Source: Novosphingobium sp. (lineage in GTDB: Bacteria; Pseudomonadota; Alphaproteobacteria; Sphingomonadales; Sphingomonadaceae). Taken from it: a DNA stretch of 64,000 nucleotides. Made by a program: the position numbers and the translations under genes. Each line of letters starts with the position of its first letter. The stretch's first letter is position 1. The notes beneath the pieces are model-generated. The model did no database searches. It worked only from the letters and a program-made list of their open reading frames with translations, and was not told the DNA's origin. The DNA is taken from contig NZ_JAUYRV010000014.1 of the NCBI RefSeq assembly GCF_030696665.1, positions 95,113-159,112 on the forward strand. Direction: 5' to 3'. Positions 34,235-44,278 of the stretch are shown here, one piece after another.

Positions 34235-35633
34235 GTTTAGGAGTCGCGCGCTCGGCCACGTAGGCAGCAACGGCATCGTACTCGCCCGGCAAGCGGTCGC
34301 AGCGCTCTTCGCGTTCGAACAGATCGCCCACGCGCGCAGGCAGGCCGGGACGCAGACCCGTCGCCCGCTCCACCGCATCGACGAACTTGGCCGGATGCGC
34401 GGTCGCCAGCGTCACAATCGGCACGCCCGCCGGAATGCCCTGCGCCACGCGCGCGGCGTGAAGGCCAATGGCCGTGTGCGGATCGAGCACTTCGCCGCAT
34501 TCCTCAAAGGCCCAGCGCATGGCATTGGCCATATCGCCCGCATCGGCGCGCGCAGAACTGAACAGCGCGGCTGCCGATTCGCGCTGCGCATTGGTCAGCT
34601 GCATCGCCTTGGTCGCTTCGAAGTGCTTCATCTGCTGGGACAGCGCCGTTCCATCACGCCCGCAGCCGTCGAACAGCAGTCGCTCGAAGTTCGAAGACAC
34701 CTGAATGTCCATCGAGGGCGCAGCCGTTGCCGTGACAGTGCTCGCCGAATAGTCACCGGTCGACAGCGCACGATGCAGGATGTCGTTGACGTTGGTCGCC
34801 ACGATCAGCCGCTCGATCGGCAAGCCCATCTTCGCCGCGACATAGCCCGCGAACACGTCACCGAAGTTCCCAGTCGGCACAGCGAACGCCACCTTGCGCT
34901 GCGGCGCGCCCAGTTGCAGCGCGGCGTAGAAGTAATAGACCACCTGCGCCATCAGGCGCGCCCAGTTGATCGAATTGACCGCCGCAATACCGAAACGGCC
35001 GGTCATCGCCGCATCGTTGAACATGCGCTTCACCATCGCCTGCGCATCGTCAAAGCTGCCATCGATGGCGATGTTGTGGACGTTGGGCGCGATCACTGTC
35101 GTCATCTGCCGGCGCTGCACATCGGACACGCGCCCATGCGGGTGGATCATGAAAATGTCGACCTTGGCCCGGCCTGCCACGGCATCGATAGCGGCCGATC
35201 CGGTATCGCCCGACGTCGCACCGACGATGGTCAGGTGATCGTCACCTTTCGCCAGAAACTCCTCGAACAGCAGCCCGAGCAGTTGCAACGCTACGTCCTT
35301 GAAAGCCAGCGTAGGGCCGTGAAACAGCTCCAGCACCCACTGCGTCTCATCCAATTGCTTCAGCGGAGTGACCCCGGCGTGAGCAAAGCGGCCATAGGCC
35401 TGCTCGCACAGCTCCAGAAGCCGTTCCGGCGTCAGGCAAGTGCCCACGAAAGGCTGCATGATCGTCTGCGCCAGCTTGGCATAGGGCAGCCCAGCCATCG
35501 CCGCGATCTCGTCGGCGCTGAACTGCGGCCACGTCTCGGGCACATAAAGCCCCCCGTCCGAGGCAAGGCCTGCGAGCGTGACGCCCTGAAAATCGAGCGA
35601 GGGTGCCTGCCCCCGTGTGCTGACGTACTTCAT
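34227..35633 (-). CDS. thrC: Threonine synthase ThrC
   Basis: ThrC converts O-phosphohomoserine to threonine with pyridoxal phosphate. The 468-residue protein has the N-terminal STRGQAPSLDFQGVTLAGLASDGGLYVPE typical of the long class, here split by its variable middle, the PLP-binding Lys112 in GPTLAFKDVAL, and the phosphate-binding VGATSGDTGSAAI. ATG 35633 is well supported. Placement downstream of SURF1 and upstream of an RlmI-like gene is common in Sphingomonadales as I recall. Confidence 0.97.
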   Translation of the reverse strand: MKYVSTRGQAPSLDFQGVTLAGLASDGGLYVPETWPQFSADEIAAMAGLPYAKLAQTIMQPFVGTCLTPERLLELCEQAYGRFAHAGVTPLKQLDETQWVLELFHGPTLAFKDVALQLLGLLFEEFLAKGDDHLTIVGATSGDTGSAAIDAVAGRAKVDIFMIHPHGRVSDVQRRQMTTVIAPNVHNIAIDGSFDDAQAMVKRMFNDAAMTGRFGIAAVNSINWARLMAQVVYYFYAALQLGAPQRKVAFAVPTGNFGDVFAGYVAAKMGLPIERLIVATNVNDILHRALSTGDYSASTVTATAAPSMDIQVSSNFERLLFDGCGRDGTALSQQMKHFEATKAMQLTNAQRESAAALFSSARADAGDMANAMRWAFEECGEVLDPHTAIGLHAARVAQGIPAGVPIVTLATAHPAKFVDAVERATGLRPGLPARVGDLFEREERCDRLPGEYDAVAAYVAERATPKHG

Positions 35634-35715
35634 GGGTTTGCGCGGTTAGCGACGATGGGCGATTGTGGCAAGGATTCTGGGTGGCTGTGTTCATGCGTCT
35701 CGCCCTCGCACCCGC

Positions 35716-36327
35716 TCAGGGTGAGCGGGGTTGGTCTGGGTCTGCCCGCTCCCGCCACCGCTTGCGCAGCGCCAGCCCATAAATCACCAGCGCCACCAGT
35801 GCGAAGAAGAACCACTGCACCGCATAGGCGAGATGGTTGTTGGGCACGTCAGCCGGATCGGGCCGCGCGCTGGCGGCAAAGCCCGCCACAGGCGGATCGG
35901 CAATCAACCGAGCGGCACCGTCGGTATAGGGAGCAATCAGCCCGGAAACCCGGCCTCCTGCCCATTGTGGATGATCCGGCCCCTTGGTCCATCCAACCTG
36001 CACTGGCGCCATGCGCCCACCATCGATCTGGCAATTGGCAAGGTGAACATATCCAGTCTCATCCGCCGCATTGCGCCCGGCGATGGAATTCCACGGACCG
36101 GAGATCGACTGGCAATCCACTTCAGACCGGTGAAACAGCGCCCGTTCGACTGCCGCTGTGTCAGCGCCCGGAAACGCCACAGCCGAGCCGTCTGCCATCG
36201 CCACTGCATAACGCGACAGCATCGTCTGCTTCTCATCCATCCGCTGCAATTGCCAAACACCCAGCGCGATCATCGTCGCCACAGCAGCTAACACAACAAC
36301 GGTCGAAACAATCGGCACGCGGCGCAT
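35716..36327 (-). CDS. SURF1-family cytochrome oxidase assembly protein
   Basis: SURF1 proteins (Shy1/CtaG2-like) assist haem a insertion into cytochrome c oxidase. The 203-residue protein has an N-terminal TM helix (VPIVSTVVVLAAVATMIALGVWQLQR cut short by the WQLQRMDEK signature), a periplasmic domain, and the second TM near the end (NNHLAYAVQWFFFALVALVIYGL in part). NHLAYAVQWFFFA is the conserved family C-terminal motif. ATG 36327 overlaps the DUF983 stop as TGATG. It closes the oxidase operon. Confidence 0.92.
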   Translation of the reverse strand: MRRVPIVSTVVVLAAVATMIALGVWQLQRMDEKQTMLSRYAVAMADGSAVAFPGADTAAVERALFHRSEVDCQSISGPWNSIAGRNAADETGYVHLANCQIDGGRMAPVQVGWTKGPDHPQWAGGRVSGLIAPYTDGAARLIADPPVAGFAASARPDPADVPNNHLAYAVQWFFFALVALVIYGLALRKRWRERADPDQPRSP

Positions 36328-36698
36328 CAAATCAGGCCTTCCTTATCGAGTCGCGCCATCAGCGCTGCCGCCTTGGCAAAGCGCAATGCCACGGTCACTA
36401 CCGACGGCACCACCGCACCCCAAAGTGCAATCAACGCCCAGACCGGCAGTTGCACCACCTCGTCCAGCTTCAACGCCGCCAGCACCAGCAGCACCGTTAC
36501 TGGCAGGACCACCAGATACATCCCCCGGCCGCGTGGCTCGTGCCGTGCAAGCTCAAGCCTGCACGCCCCGCACCGTTCCGCAAACGCGCCCAGTCCAGCC
36601 CATGCGCCTTTGGCCCCGCAGCGAGGGCACAAACCGAAAAGGGCAGTCGCGGTAAGCCCGGACTGCCCTTTCGTATCTTGGCTATCGCCGTTCCGCAT
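36327..36698 (-). CDS. DUF983 membrane protein
   Basis: The 123-residue protein has an N-terminal zinc-ribbon-like pair of Cys motifs (GLCPRCGAKG and ERCGACRLEL) and two TM helices (MYLVVLPVTVLLVLAALKL and VWALIALWGAVVPSVVTVAL). DUF983 genes typically sit between the oxidase subunit III gene and SURF1 in alphaproteobacteria, as here, which suggests a role in oxidase biogenesis that is not established. It is coupled to ctaE upstream and SURF1 downstream by TGATG overlaps. Confidence 0.85.
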   Translation of the reverse strand: MRNGDSQDTKGQSGLTATALFGLCPRCGAKGAWAGLGAFAERCGACRLELARHEPRGRGMYLVVLPVTVLLVLAALKLDEVVQLPVWALIALWGAVVPSVVTVALRFAKAAALMARLDKEGLI

Positions 36699-37519
36699 CA
36701 GTGAGTGGGATAGCCCCAGCTTCCCCAAACGTAGATGGCGATGAACAGGAACAGCCACACCACGTCAACGAAGTGCCAGTACCAAGCCGCCGCTTCGAAG
36801 CCGAAGTGCTGGCGCGGGGTGAAATGGCCCTTGTAGGTGCGGATCAGGCACACGATCAGGAAGATCGTGCCGATGATCACGTGGAACCCGTGGAAACCGG
36901 TTGCCATGTAGAACGACGAACCGAAGGTGTTGGTGCCGAACGCAAACGGCGCAGCGGCATATTCATAGGCCTGAATGGCCGAGAACACTGCGCCAAGCAG
37001 GATCGTTGCCCACAGGCCCTTCTTCAGGCCGTCACGGTCACCGTGGATCAGCGCATGGTGCGCCCAGGTGAGCGTGGTGCCCGAGCACAGCAGGATCAGC
37101 GTGTTGAGCAGCGGCAGGTCGAACGGGTCCATGACCGCTTCGATTGCCTTTGGCGGCCACTGACCGGCCACGACCTCAGCCAGTTCCGAAGGGAACAGCG
37201 AAAAGTCAAAGAATGCCCAGAACCAGCCGACGAAGAACATCACTTCCGAAGCGATGAACAGAATCATGCCGTACCGCTGGTGAAGCTGCACCACCGGGGT
37301 GTGGTCACCCGCATGGGCTTCCTTGATAACCTTGCCGAACCACGAGAAGAACGTGATGATCACGCCCAGCAGGCCAAGCGAAAACACCGCAGTGCCGCCT
37401 GCCATTTCGTGCATCCAGAAGACGCCGCCAACGGCCATTGTCAGCGCAGACATCGCACCGACGAACGGCCAGATGTCGGGCGGCAGAATGTGATAATCGT
37501 GGTTCTTAGCGCCGGCCAT
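36698..37519 (-). CDS. ctaE: Cytochrome c oxidase subunit III
   Basis: The 273-residue protein has the seven TM helices of aa3-oxidase subunit III. Recognisable segments are MAGAKNHDYHILPPDIWP at the start, GMILFIASEVMFFVGWFWAFF in part, TTLTWAHHAL and the final HFVDVVWLFLFIAIYVWG. ATG 37519 gives the usual alphaproteobacterial N-terminus and has GGGGGAT upstream; ATG 37552 would add 11 residues. Part of the leftward assembly operon ctaB-small ORF-ctaG-ctaE-DUF983-SURF1. Confidence 0.96.
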   Translation of the reverse strand: MAGAKNHDYHILPPDIWPFVGAMSALTMAVGGVFWMHEMAGGTAVFSLGLLGVIITFFSWFGKVIKEAHAGDHTPVVQLHQRYGMILFIASEVMFFVGWFWAFFDFSLFPSELAEVVAGQWPPKAIEAVMDPFDLPLLNTLILLCSGTTLTWAHHALIHGDRDGLKKGLWATILLGAVFSAIQAYEYAAAPFAFGTNTFGSSFYMATGFHGFHVIIGTIFLIVCLIRTYKGHFTPRQHFGFEAAAWYWHFVDVVWLFLFIAIYVWGSWGYPTH

Positions 37520-37599
37520 GATCGTCGAAATCCCCCAGTCAGGTCTGGTCATCTATGCCATGCCCGGCATCACGCCCGGCACACAGTTCATCTTGGCCT

Positions 37600-38229
37600 T
37601 TATCGCCGGGTTTGCGCCGGGTCCAGAGGCTTTTCCATCGGTTGCGAAACAGGCTTGCGTTGGCGCGCGGCCACGCTCTCGTGTGTTTCGTTGAAGGTAT
37701 AGCTCAACGTGATCTCTTCGATGTTCTTCGCCGAAGGATCATCAAGAATCGCCGGATCGACATAGTAGATCACCGGCATCGGGATCTGCTGCCCAGGCTG
37801 CAGCGTCTGTTCCGTGAAGCAGAAGCACTGGATCTTGTTGAAATACTTGCCTGCCTGCTCGGGCGAAACATTGAAGATCGCCGTGCCTGTCACCGTCTGG
37901 TCCGAGAGGTTTCGTGCCTCGTACCGCGCCATCTGACGCTGGCCGACGCGCACGTCCTGTTTGACCTGCATCGGCTTGAATTGCCAAGGCATGTCTCGGG
38001 CCACATTTGCATCGAAACGGATCGTTACGGATTTACCCGCAACCTTGACCCCTGCCGCAGCAGCGGCATCGGCGCGTTGCGTGGTGCCGCCATAGCCGGT
38101 TACCTGACAGAACAACTGATAAAGAGGGACTGAGGCATACCCAAGCCCAAGCATCGCCAACGCGCCACCAGCGGCAAGCATGCCGACCTTGCGGTTCTTT
38201 TGGACATTGGGAACAACGCTCGCGGCCAT
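37600..38229 (-). CDS. ctaG: Cytochrome c oxidase copper-assembly protein CtaG (Cox11)
   Basis: Cox11/CtaG delivers copper to the CuB site of subunit I. The 209-residue protein has one N-terminal TM helix (VGMLAAGGALAMLGLGYA), then the periplasmic immunoglobulin-like domain with the copper-binding CFC in NKIQCFCFTEQ and the conserved VDPAILDDPSAKNIEEITLSYTF, here split at its variable point. It follows the small ORF by one base and is upstream of ctaE. Confidence 0.95.
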   Translation of the reverse strand: MAASVVPNVQKNRKVGMLAAGGALAMLGLGYASVPLYQLFCQVTGYGGTTQRADAAAAAGVKVAGKSVTIRFDANVARDMPWQFKPMQVKQDVRVGQRQMARYEARNLSDQTVTGTAIFNVSPEQAGKYFNKIQCFCFTEQTLQPGQQIPMPVIYYVDPAILDDPSAKNIEEITLSYTFNETHESVAARQRKPVSQPMEKPLDPAQTRR

Positions 38230-38230
38230 G

Positions 38231-38419
38231 TCAGTTCGCTCCGTTCACCTGCGCTGCGATCTTGACGATCGAAATTGCGAAAAACAGCACCGCCAGTGAT
38301 CCCAGCACCAGCCCGAGCACCTTGTTCCGTCCACGCTGGCGCGCGCGATAAAGGTCGGACTGCTCCTTTGAGAGATGCTCTGGCTGCGGTGTCTGGAATT
38401 TATGGGGATCGTTCATCAT
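38231..38419 (-). CDS. Small single-TM protein of the oxidase operon (CoxF-like)
   Basis: The 62-residue protein has a polar N-terminus ([23 protein letters not shown], partly quoted) and one TM helix ([19 protein letters not shown]). Small proteins of this layout between ctaB and ctaG are common in alphaproteobacterial cox clusters and are sometimes called CoxF; no activity is known. Two ATGs (38419, 38416) are adjacent and overlap the ctaB stop. Confidence 0.78.
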   Translation of the reverse strand: MMNDPHKFQTPQPEHLSKEQSDLYRARQRGRNKVLGLVLGSLAVLFFAISIVKIAAQVNGAN

Positions 38420-39342
38420 TGCCAGCCTTGCACCGTGGCGAGCCGGTCAAACGCCAGCATGCCGAAAAGCACGAAAAGATAGAGGATCGAATATCCAAAC
38501 AGCCGCTTTTCAGGCAGCATTTTGTCATCCGGCCCGGTGTCGCGCAGCCCGACTTTCGCCGAGAGCGCTACGAAGACCAAACCGAGCAGTAGCGCCGAAA
38601 GGCCGTAGACCCAGCCAGTTCCGCCAATGAACCAAGGTGCAAGTGTGACCGGCAGCAGCAGGACCGCGTAAATCAGAATCTGCCGCCGCGTAGACTTTTC
38701 ACCTGCAATCACCGGCATCATCGGAATGCCCACTTTTGCGTAATCAGTCTGCACAAACAGGGCGAGTGCCCAGAAGTGCGGGGGTGTCCACATAAAGATG
38801 ATCGCGAACAACAGGACCGGCATCAGCGTGATGTCACCCGTCACCGCCACCCAGCCGATCAGCGGCGGAAATGCGCCAGCTCCGCCGCCGATCACGATGT
38901 TCTGAGGCGTGCGTGGCTTGAGCCAGACGGTGTAGATCCATGCGTAGTAGAAGATCGAGAACGCGAGGATCCCAGCGGCGAGCCAGTTCACGCCAAGGCC
39001 CATCACACCGACGGAACCTGCCGAAAGCGCAATGCCGAAGTCACGCGCCGATGTGGGGTCCATGCGGCCAGATGGCAGCGGCCGCGTCGCCGTGCGCTTC
39101 ATTCCGGCGTCGAGGTCGGCTTCCCACCACATGTTGAGCGCCGCCGCCCCTCCCGCACCCACGGCAATGCACAGGATCGCAGTAAAGGCAATCACCGGAT
39201 GAATCGTGGCAGGCGCCGCCAACAGGCCGCACAAGCCGCTGAAAATCACCAGCGTCATCACGCGCGGCTTGGTCAGCGCAAAGAAATCGCGCCACTCAGC
39301 TGGCAGGGCGACGGTCGGGGTGGCGGGCGTTGCAGATTTCAT
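38416..39342 (-). CDS. ctaB: Protohaem IX farnesyltransferase (haem O synthase)
   Basis: CtaB converts haem b to haem o, the precursor of haem a. The 308-residue UbiA-superfamily membrane protein has the Asp-rich [21 protein letters not shown] and several TM helices, with [19 protein letters not shown] opening the first. It begins the second half of the cox cluster, after a terminator-like hairpin that separates it from ctaD. No ctaA was found in the window. Confidence 0.96.
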   Translation of the reverse strand: MKSATPATPTVALPAEWRDFFALTKPRVMTLVIFSGLCGLLAAPATIHPVIAFTAILCIAVGAGGAAALNMWWEADLDAGMKRTATRPLPSGRMDPTSARDFGIALSAGSVGVMGLGVNWLAAGILAFSIFYYAWIYTVWLKPRTPQNIVIGGGAGAFPPLIGWVAVTGDITLMPVLLFAIIFMWTPPHFWALALFVQTDYAKVGIPMMPVIAGEKSTRRQILIYAVLLLPVTLAPWFIGGTGWVYGLSALLLGLVFVALSAKVGLRDTGPDDKMLPEKRLFGYSILYLFVLFGMLAFDRLATVQGWQ

Positions 39343-39436
39343 GGTTGGCCGGGCCTATACGCGCAGGTGACGTCCAAGGAAAGCGAAACGGGACGAGGTG
39401 TTGTCATGACCAAAGGTGCTAGTCCTCGGCCCACGG

Positions 39437-39470
39437 AAAAGGCCCCCGGATTGCTCCGGAGGCCTTTTCA
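39437..39470. terminator. Rho-independent terminator between ctaD and ctaB
   Basis: AAAAGGCC pairs with GGCCTTTT, with an inner CCGGA/TCCGG stem (39437-39470). The sequence is usable in either direction. For the leftward operon it would end the ctaC-ctaD transcript before ctaB, giving separate dosage of subunits and assembly factors. Confidence 0.85.
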
Positions 39471-39498
39471 ATTTTCCGTCCTTTGGCCGACAATTGGC

Positions 39499-41190
39499 TC
39501 AGTGTGCGTGAGCCGCGTCGTCGATCACCGGAAGCGTTTCGAACTGGTGGAACGGCGGCGGCGAGGACAGCGTCCACTCCAGCGTCGTCGCACCTTCGCC
39601 CCAATAGTTGCCTTCGGCCTTCTTACCGGCAAGGAATGCGTAGGCGATGTTGACGAAGAAGATCACCATTGAGCCTGCCATGACGACGTAGCCGTAAGAA
39701 GCGATCTCGTTCCAGTACGAATATGCCACCGCGTAATCAGGATAGCGGCGCGGCATGCCTTGAACGCCCAGGAAATGCATCGGGAAGAAGATCAGGTTCA
39801 CGCCGATGAAGAAAATCACGAACTGCAGGTGGCTGAGGAACTCGGAATGCATCCGGCCGCTCATCTTCGGGAACCAATAGAAGAACCCTGCGAAGAGCGA
39901 AGTCACCGCGCCAAGCGACAGCACGTAGTGGAAGTGAGCAACGACGTAGTAGGTGTCGTGCAGGTTGTCGTCCACGCCGCCATTCGCCAGCACCACGCCG
40001 GTGACGCCGCCCACGGTAAACAGGAAGATGAAACCGATCGCCCAGATCATCGGCGACTTGAACTCGATGCTGCCACCCCACATCGTCGCGATCCACGAGA
40101 AGATCTTGATGCCGGTCGGCACGGCGATCACCATGGTTGCGGCGGTGAAATACATCTTCGTGTTCACGTCGAGACCGGTGGTGTACATGTGGTGCGCCCA
40201 CACGATGAACCCGACCACGCCGATGGCGACCATCGCGTAGGCCATGCCGAGGTAGCCGAATACCGGCTTCTTCGAGAAGGTCGAGATGATCTGGCTGATG
40301 ATGCCGAAGCCCGGCAGAATCATGATGTACACTTCGGGGTGACCGAAGAACCAGAACAGGTGCTGGTAAAGAACGGGATCACCGCCGCCAGCCGGATCGA
40401 AGAAGGTCGTGCCGAAGTTGCGATCGGTCAGCAGCATGGTGATGGCAGCAGCCAGAACCGGCAGCGCCAGCAGCAGAAGGAAGGCTGTGACCAGCACCGA
40501 CCACACGAACAGCGGCATCTTGTGCAGGGTCATCCCCGGCGCGCGCATGTTCAGGATGGTGGTGATGAAGTTGATCGCACCCAGGATCGTACCCGCGCCC
40601 GAAAGGTGCAGCGAGAAGATCGCGAAATCGACCGCAGGACCAACCGAACCGGACGTGGAAAGCGGTGCATAGACCGTCCAGCCAGTGCCTGCGCCCTGCC
40701 CCGTGCCACCCGGCATGAATGCCGAGAACATCAGCGACAGGAAGCCGACAAAGGTCAGCCAGAACGACACGTTGTTCATGCGCGGGAAGGCCATGTCAGG
40801 CGCGCCGATCATGAGCGGAACGAACCAGTTGCCAAAGCCGCCGATGATCGCTGGCATGACCATGAAGAACACCATGATCAGGCCGTGTGCGGTGATCAGC
40901 ACGTTCCACAGGTGGAGTTGCTGGTCGAAGGTCGGCGTCGCCGTGCCCAGCAGTTCGGCGAAATAGCCGAGATACTGGATGCCCGGGTGCGCCAGTTCGG
41001 CACGCATCATGCCGGAAACGGCACCGCCGATGATCCCTGCGAAAATCGCAAAGATCAGATACAGCGTACCGATGTCCTTGTGGTTGGTGGACATGAACCA
41101 GCGGGCGAAGAACGCCGGCTTGTGGTCATGATCGTGGTCGTGCGCATGATCATGCGCATCGAAGCCTTCGTTTGCGGGAATGGTGGCCAT
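39499..41190 (-). CDS. ctaD: Cytochrome c oxidase subunit I
   Basis: The 563-residue haem-copper oxidase subunit has 12 TM helices, the haem and CuB ligands ([15 protein letters not shown] for the low-spin haem His, [17 protein letters not shown] with His and the cross-linked Tyr, HHMYTTG, and HFHYVLSLG near the end). The N-terminus carries an unusual His/Asp run [11 protein letters not shown] at residues 14-24. ATG 41190 is used, since the TTG three codons earlier is less likely. The [11 protein letters not shown] sequence places it in the mitochondrial-like A1 type. Confidence 0.97.
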   Translation of the reverse strand: MATIPANEGFDAHDHAHDHDHDHKPAFFARWFMSTNHKDIGTLYLIFAIFAGIIGGAVSGMMRAELAHPGIQYLGYFAELLGTATPTFDQQLHLWNVLITAHGLIMVFFMVMPAIIGGFGNWFVPLMIGAPDMAFPRMNNVSFWLTFVGFLSLMFSAFMPGGTGQGAGTGWTVYAPLSTSGSVGPAVDFAIFSLHLSGAGTILGAINFITTILNMRAPGMTLHKMPLFVWSVLVTAFLLLLALPVLAAAITMLLTDRNFGTTFFDPAGGGDPVLYQHLFWFFGHPEVYIMILPGFGIISQIISTFSKKPVFGYLGMAYAMVAIGVVGFIVWAHHMYTTGLDVNTKMYFTAATMVIAVPTGIKIFSWIATMWGGSIEFKSPMIWAIGFIFLFTVGGVTGVVLANGGVDDNLHDTYYVVAHFHYVLSLGAVTSLFAGFFYWFPKMSGRMHSEFLSHLQFVIFFIGVNLIFFPMHFLGVQGMPRRYPDYAVAYSYWNEIASYGYVVMAGSMVIFFVNIAYAFLAGKKAEGNYWGEGATTLEWTLSSPPPFHQFETLPVIDDAAHAH

Positions 41191-41219
41191 CTCGGTCAAA
41201 CCTTGTCGATAATTTCGCG

Positions 41220-42254
41220 TCAGGCAGCAGGCGCTGTGGAAGCGTCAGCAGCCGGGGCTTCGGCGGGAGCGGCGGCGGGCACCACGGCAGGAGCGGCTGC
41301 TTCAGCCGGCCCCACAGTGCCACCCGGCTGGGTCTTCACCCACGCCTCGAATTTGTCGCGCGGCAGAGCTTCAACCGCGATCGGCATGTAGCCGTGGCGC
41401 GCGCCGCACAGTTCGGAGCACTGGCCGTAGTAAACGCCCGGCTCCTTGATCATCAGCACCTTCTCGTTGATGCGGCCCGGCACAGCGTCAAGCTTGAACC
41501 ACAGCGAAGGCACGGCAAACGCGTGGATCACATCGGAGCCGATGGTCTGAATACGGATCGGCTCACCAGCAGGAACGACCATGCGGTTGTCCACGGCCAG
41601 CTGCGCCGGTTCACCACGCTTGAGCGCTTCTTCATCGGGCAGCATGTTCGAGATCACTTCGAACCCGCCATTGTCCGGATAGGTGTAACCCCAGTACCAC
41701 TGATACCCGGTCACCTTGACCGTAACCGCACCCTTGGGCGCGGGGTCATACTGGTGGGCCAGCAGGCGGATCGAAGGCACCGCGATGACCACCAGGATCA
41801 GCACAGGCACCAGCGTCCAGACCACTTCGATCAGCGTATTGTGGCTGGTCTTCGAAGCGACCGGATTGGCGCGCTTGTTGAACTTGGCGGCAACCACCAC
41901 CAGCAGGATCAGCACCAGAACCGAAATGGCGACGATCACCGGCATCAGGATCACGTCATGCATGAACAAGGCTTCTTCGCCAGTGGGCGAATACTGATCC
42001 TGAAAGGTCCAGCCCTTGTCGACGGGCATGCCCTTGCCGGGCGTCGGCGCCATCGGCGTGTAGGAGCCGGCATCGACCGGAGCCGTTTGCGCAGCGGCAG
42101 TCGAATCGGCTGCCACGGGCGCTACAGCAACAGGTGCCGCAGGCGCAGCAGCCATTGCGGCTGTCCCGAAAGTCAGCGCAAAAGCAACGCCAAGGGTCCG
42201 GCCAAATGTCCGGAGAGCTTTGCCCGCTGTGCGGGCGGTATCGGCAAGACTCAT
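41220..42254 (-). CDS. ctaC: Cytochrome c oxidase subunit II
   Basis: The 344-residue protein has a signal peptide ending near AAMAAA, two TM helices, and a periplasmic cupredoxin domain with the CuA site [11 protein letters not shown] and [18 protein letters not shown] (two Cys, His, Met ligands). [11 protein letters not shown] is the electron-entry aromatic cluster. The C-terminal 35 residues form an Ala/Pro-rich tail that is longer than in most homologues. It is the first gene of the oxidase cluster; upstream (42255-42523) no gene is seen. Confidence 0.97.
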   Translation of the reverse strand: MSLADTARTAGKALRTFGRTLGVAFALTFGTAAMAAAPAAPVAVAPVAADSTAAAQTAPVDAGSYTPMAPTPGKGMPVDKGWTFQDQYSPTGEEALFMHDVILMPVIVAISVLVLILLVVVAAKFNKRANPVASKTSHNTLIEVVWTLVPVLILVVIAVPSIRLLAHQYDPAPKGAVTVKVTGYQWYWGYTYPDNGGFEVISNMLPDEEALKRGEPAQLAVDNRMVVPAGEPIRIQTIGSDVIHAFAVPSLWFKLDAVPGRINEKVLMIKEPGVYYGQCSELCGARHGYMPIAVEALPRDKFEAWVKTQPGGTVGPAEAAAPAVVPAAAPAEAPAADASTAPAA

Positions 42255-42523
42255 CGTCAAAGTTTCCGCTTTTTCCCTGTTTGCGCGCCTGCTGCGCTGC
42301 ATCAAGGAAGCACTTGCGCGCTTCCTCTAAGTCCCTCGATCGTCCCGGCCTATACGCGCGGTTGCCCCAAGCCTCAAGCCGCACAGCGCATATTTTTCAC
42401 CCTTACGCCACGGCCATTCGGGCAATGCGGCAGCGCGCTGCTGCAACTTCGTCGAAAAGGGTTGCCCACCGCGCAGGCAAGGGCCATTTGCGGGCCATAG
42501 ACCGACCTTTGCAGGCAGACACG

Positions 42524-43108
42524 ATGCTCGAAGACGACATCCTTTCCGAATTCCGCGCCAGCCAGGCCTTGCTCGAAGGGCACTTCCTGCTCTCGTCCGG
42601 CCGCCACAGCGCCCATTACCTGCAGTGCGCGCGCGTATTGATGGACCCGATGCGCGCCTCGCGCCTTGCTGCGGCCACCGCTCAGAAAATCCCGCGTGAA
42701 TTGCGCCAGCAGATCCAGAAGGTCATCTCGCCCGCAATGGGCGGCGTGATCATCGGCCACGAAATGGGCCGCGCGCTGGGCGTAGAAGCGATGTTCGTCG
42801 AACGCCCCACCGGCACGTTCGAATTGCGTCGTGGTTTTGCGTTGAATCCCGGCGACAAAGTGCTGATGGTAGAAGATGTCGTCACCACCGGCCTGTCCAG
42901 CCGCGAAGCGATCAAGGCGATCGAGGCCGCAGGCGGTGAAGTCATCGCTGCCGCCGCACTGGTTGATCGTTCAGCCGGAAGCGTAGATCTCGGCGTGCCG
43001 TTCTTCCCGCTGATCGCGCTCAACTTCCCGACATATGCGCCAGATGAACTGCCGCCCGAACTTGCCGCAACCGAAGCGGTAAAGCCCGGCAGTCGGGCAA
43101 AGCCGTGA
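42524..43108 (+). CDS. pyrE: Orotate phosphoribosyltransferase
   Basis: PyrE joins orotate and PRPP to give OMP. The 194-residue protein has the N-terminal [15 protein letters not shown] and the PRPP-binding loop [20 protein letters not shown] 42524 gives the standard length; longer frames extend into non-conserved sequence. The stop overlaps the pdxJ GTG (GTGA), starting a tightly coupled rightward operon through ruvX. Confidence 0.96.
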   Translation: MLEDDILSEFRASQALLEGHFLLSSGRHSAHYLQCARVLMDPMRASRLAAATAQKIPRELRQQIQKVISPAMGGVIIGHEMGRALGVEAMFVERPTGTFELRRGFALNPGDKVLMVEDVVTTGLSSREAIKAIEAAGGEVIAAAALVDRSAGSVDLGVPFFPLIALNFPTYAPDELPPELAATEAVKPGSRAKP

Positions 43109-43848
43109 CCTCAGTGCTATCGCCGGGACGCCTGCGCTTGGGCGTCAACATCGATCACGTTGCCACGATCCGCAACGCACGCGGCGGGGATCATCCCGAT
43201 CCGGTGCGCGCGGCGCAGATCGTTGCTGCGGTCGGTGGTGACGGAATCACCGCTCACTTGCGCGAGGACCGCCGCCATATCCGCGATGAAGACCTCGCCC
43301 GCATCCAGGCCGCGACCAATCTTCCGCTCAATCTCGAGATGGCCGCAACCGACGAGATGCTGGAAATTGCGCTGCGCCACATGCCGCATGCCGCATGCAT
43401 CGTGCCCGAACGGCGAGAGGAGCGCACCACCGAAGGCGGTCTGGACGCCGCTGGCCAGCACAACCGACTCGCCCCCATCGTCGCGCGGCTGGCCGATGCC
43501 GGCATTCGCGTCAGCCTGTTCATCGCCCCTGAAGCGCGGCAGATCGAGGCCGCGATGCAGCTTCGCGTGCCGGTGGTCGAACTGCACACTGGCGAATATG
43601 CCCACGCGACTGGAGAACAGCGCGCCATCGAACTGCGTCGGATTGCCGATATGGCGGCGCTCGCCGCGCGTAACGGCATTGAACCCCACGCAGGCCACGG
43701 CCTGACATATGAAAACGTCCAGCCAATCGCCGCCATTCCCCAGCTCGCAGAGCTGAACATCGGCCACTACCTGATCGGTGAGGCGATCTTTACCGGGCTG
43801 GAAAGCGCAGTGCGGCGGATGCGCGATCTGATGGACGAAGCGCGGTGA
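43105..43848 (+). CDS. pdxJ: Pyridoxine 5'-phosphate synthase PdxJ
   Basis: PdxJ condenses 1-deoxyxylulose 5-phosphate with 3-amino-2-oxopropyl phosphate to pyridoxine phosphate. The 247-residue TIM barrel has [17 protein letters not shown] at its start, [13 protein letters not shown], and the C-terminal GHGLTYENV and [13 protein letters not shown] phosphate-binding strands. The start is GTG 43105, coupled to pyrE; acpS follows, the conserved pdxJ-acpS pairing. Confidence 0.97.
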   Translation: MTSVLSPGRLRLGVNIDHVATIRNARGGDHPDPVRAAQIVAAVGGDGITAHLREDRRHIRDEDLARIQAATNLPLNLEMAATDEMLEIALRHMPHAACIVPERREERTTEGGLDAAGQHNRLAPIVARLADAGIRVSLFIAPEARQIEAAMQLRVPVVELHTGEYAHATGEQRAIELRRIADMAALAARNGIEPHAGHGLTYENVQPIAAIPQLAELNIGHYLIGEAIFTGLESAVRRMRDLMDEAR

Positions 43849-43858
43849 GGCGCGCGCC

Positions 43859-44278
43859 GTGATCCTCTCCATCGGCTCGGACCTCTGCAATATTGACCGC
43901 ATCCAGAACTCGCTCGACCGCTTTGGAGAGCGTTTCCTCAACCGCGTGTTCACCGATGTGGAAAAGGCCAAGGCCGCGCGCCGCCCCTATACAATGGCCG
44001 GAACACTGGCGAAGCGCTTCGCCGCCAAGGAAGCCTTCTCGAAGGCGGTTGGCACCGGGTTCAAGGCAGGTGTGTTCATGAAGGACATCGGCGTGGTCAA
44101 TGCCCGCTCCGGCGCGCCCACACTGGCGCTCACCGGCGGCGCGGCCGCACGGCTTGCCGCGATCACGCCAGCCGGATACGAAGCTGCAATCCACCTGACA
44201 TTGACCGACGATCATCCTTGGGCGCAAGCCTTTGTGGTTATCGAGGCCCGCCCCCTTTCCGGAACGCCAGCCGCTTGA
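43859..44278 (+). CDS. acpS: Holo-[acyl-carrier-protein] synthase AcpS
   Basis: AcpS transfers 4'-phosphopantetheine to apo-ACP. The 139-residue product shows the metal-binding Asp in [11 protein letters not shown] and the second signature [16 protein letters not shown]. The start is GTG 43859, with GAGG upstream. Its stop overlaps a TTG that is the most likely start of lepB. Confidence 0.96.
   Translation: MILSIGSDLCNIDRIQNSLDRFGERFLNRVFTDVEKAKAARRPYTMAGTLAKRFAAKEAFSKAVGTGFKAGVFMKDIGVVNARSGAPTLALTGGAAARLAAITPAGYEAAIHLTLTDDHPWAQAFVVIEARPLSGTPAA

Noticed and set aside
34209..36704. Very long rightward open frame (more than 800 codons) across thrC and SURF1
   Set aside because: It is exactly antisense to well-supported genes, its translation is low-complexity Arg/His/Pro-rich, and high GC content makes such antisense frames common.
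39760..41391. Long rightward open frame antisense to ctaD
   Set aside because: ctaD is unmistakable on the other strand, and the antisense product has only His/Glu/Arg-rich noise.
42255..42523. Extra gene or long leader between ctaC and pyrE
   Set aside because: Upstream extension of pyrE in frame lacks family similarity and a ribosome-binding site. The gap probably holds the two divergent promoters.
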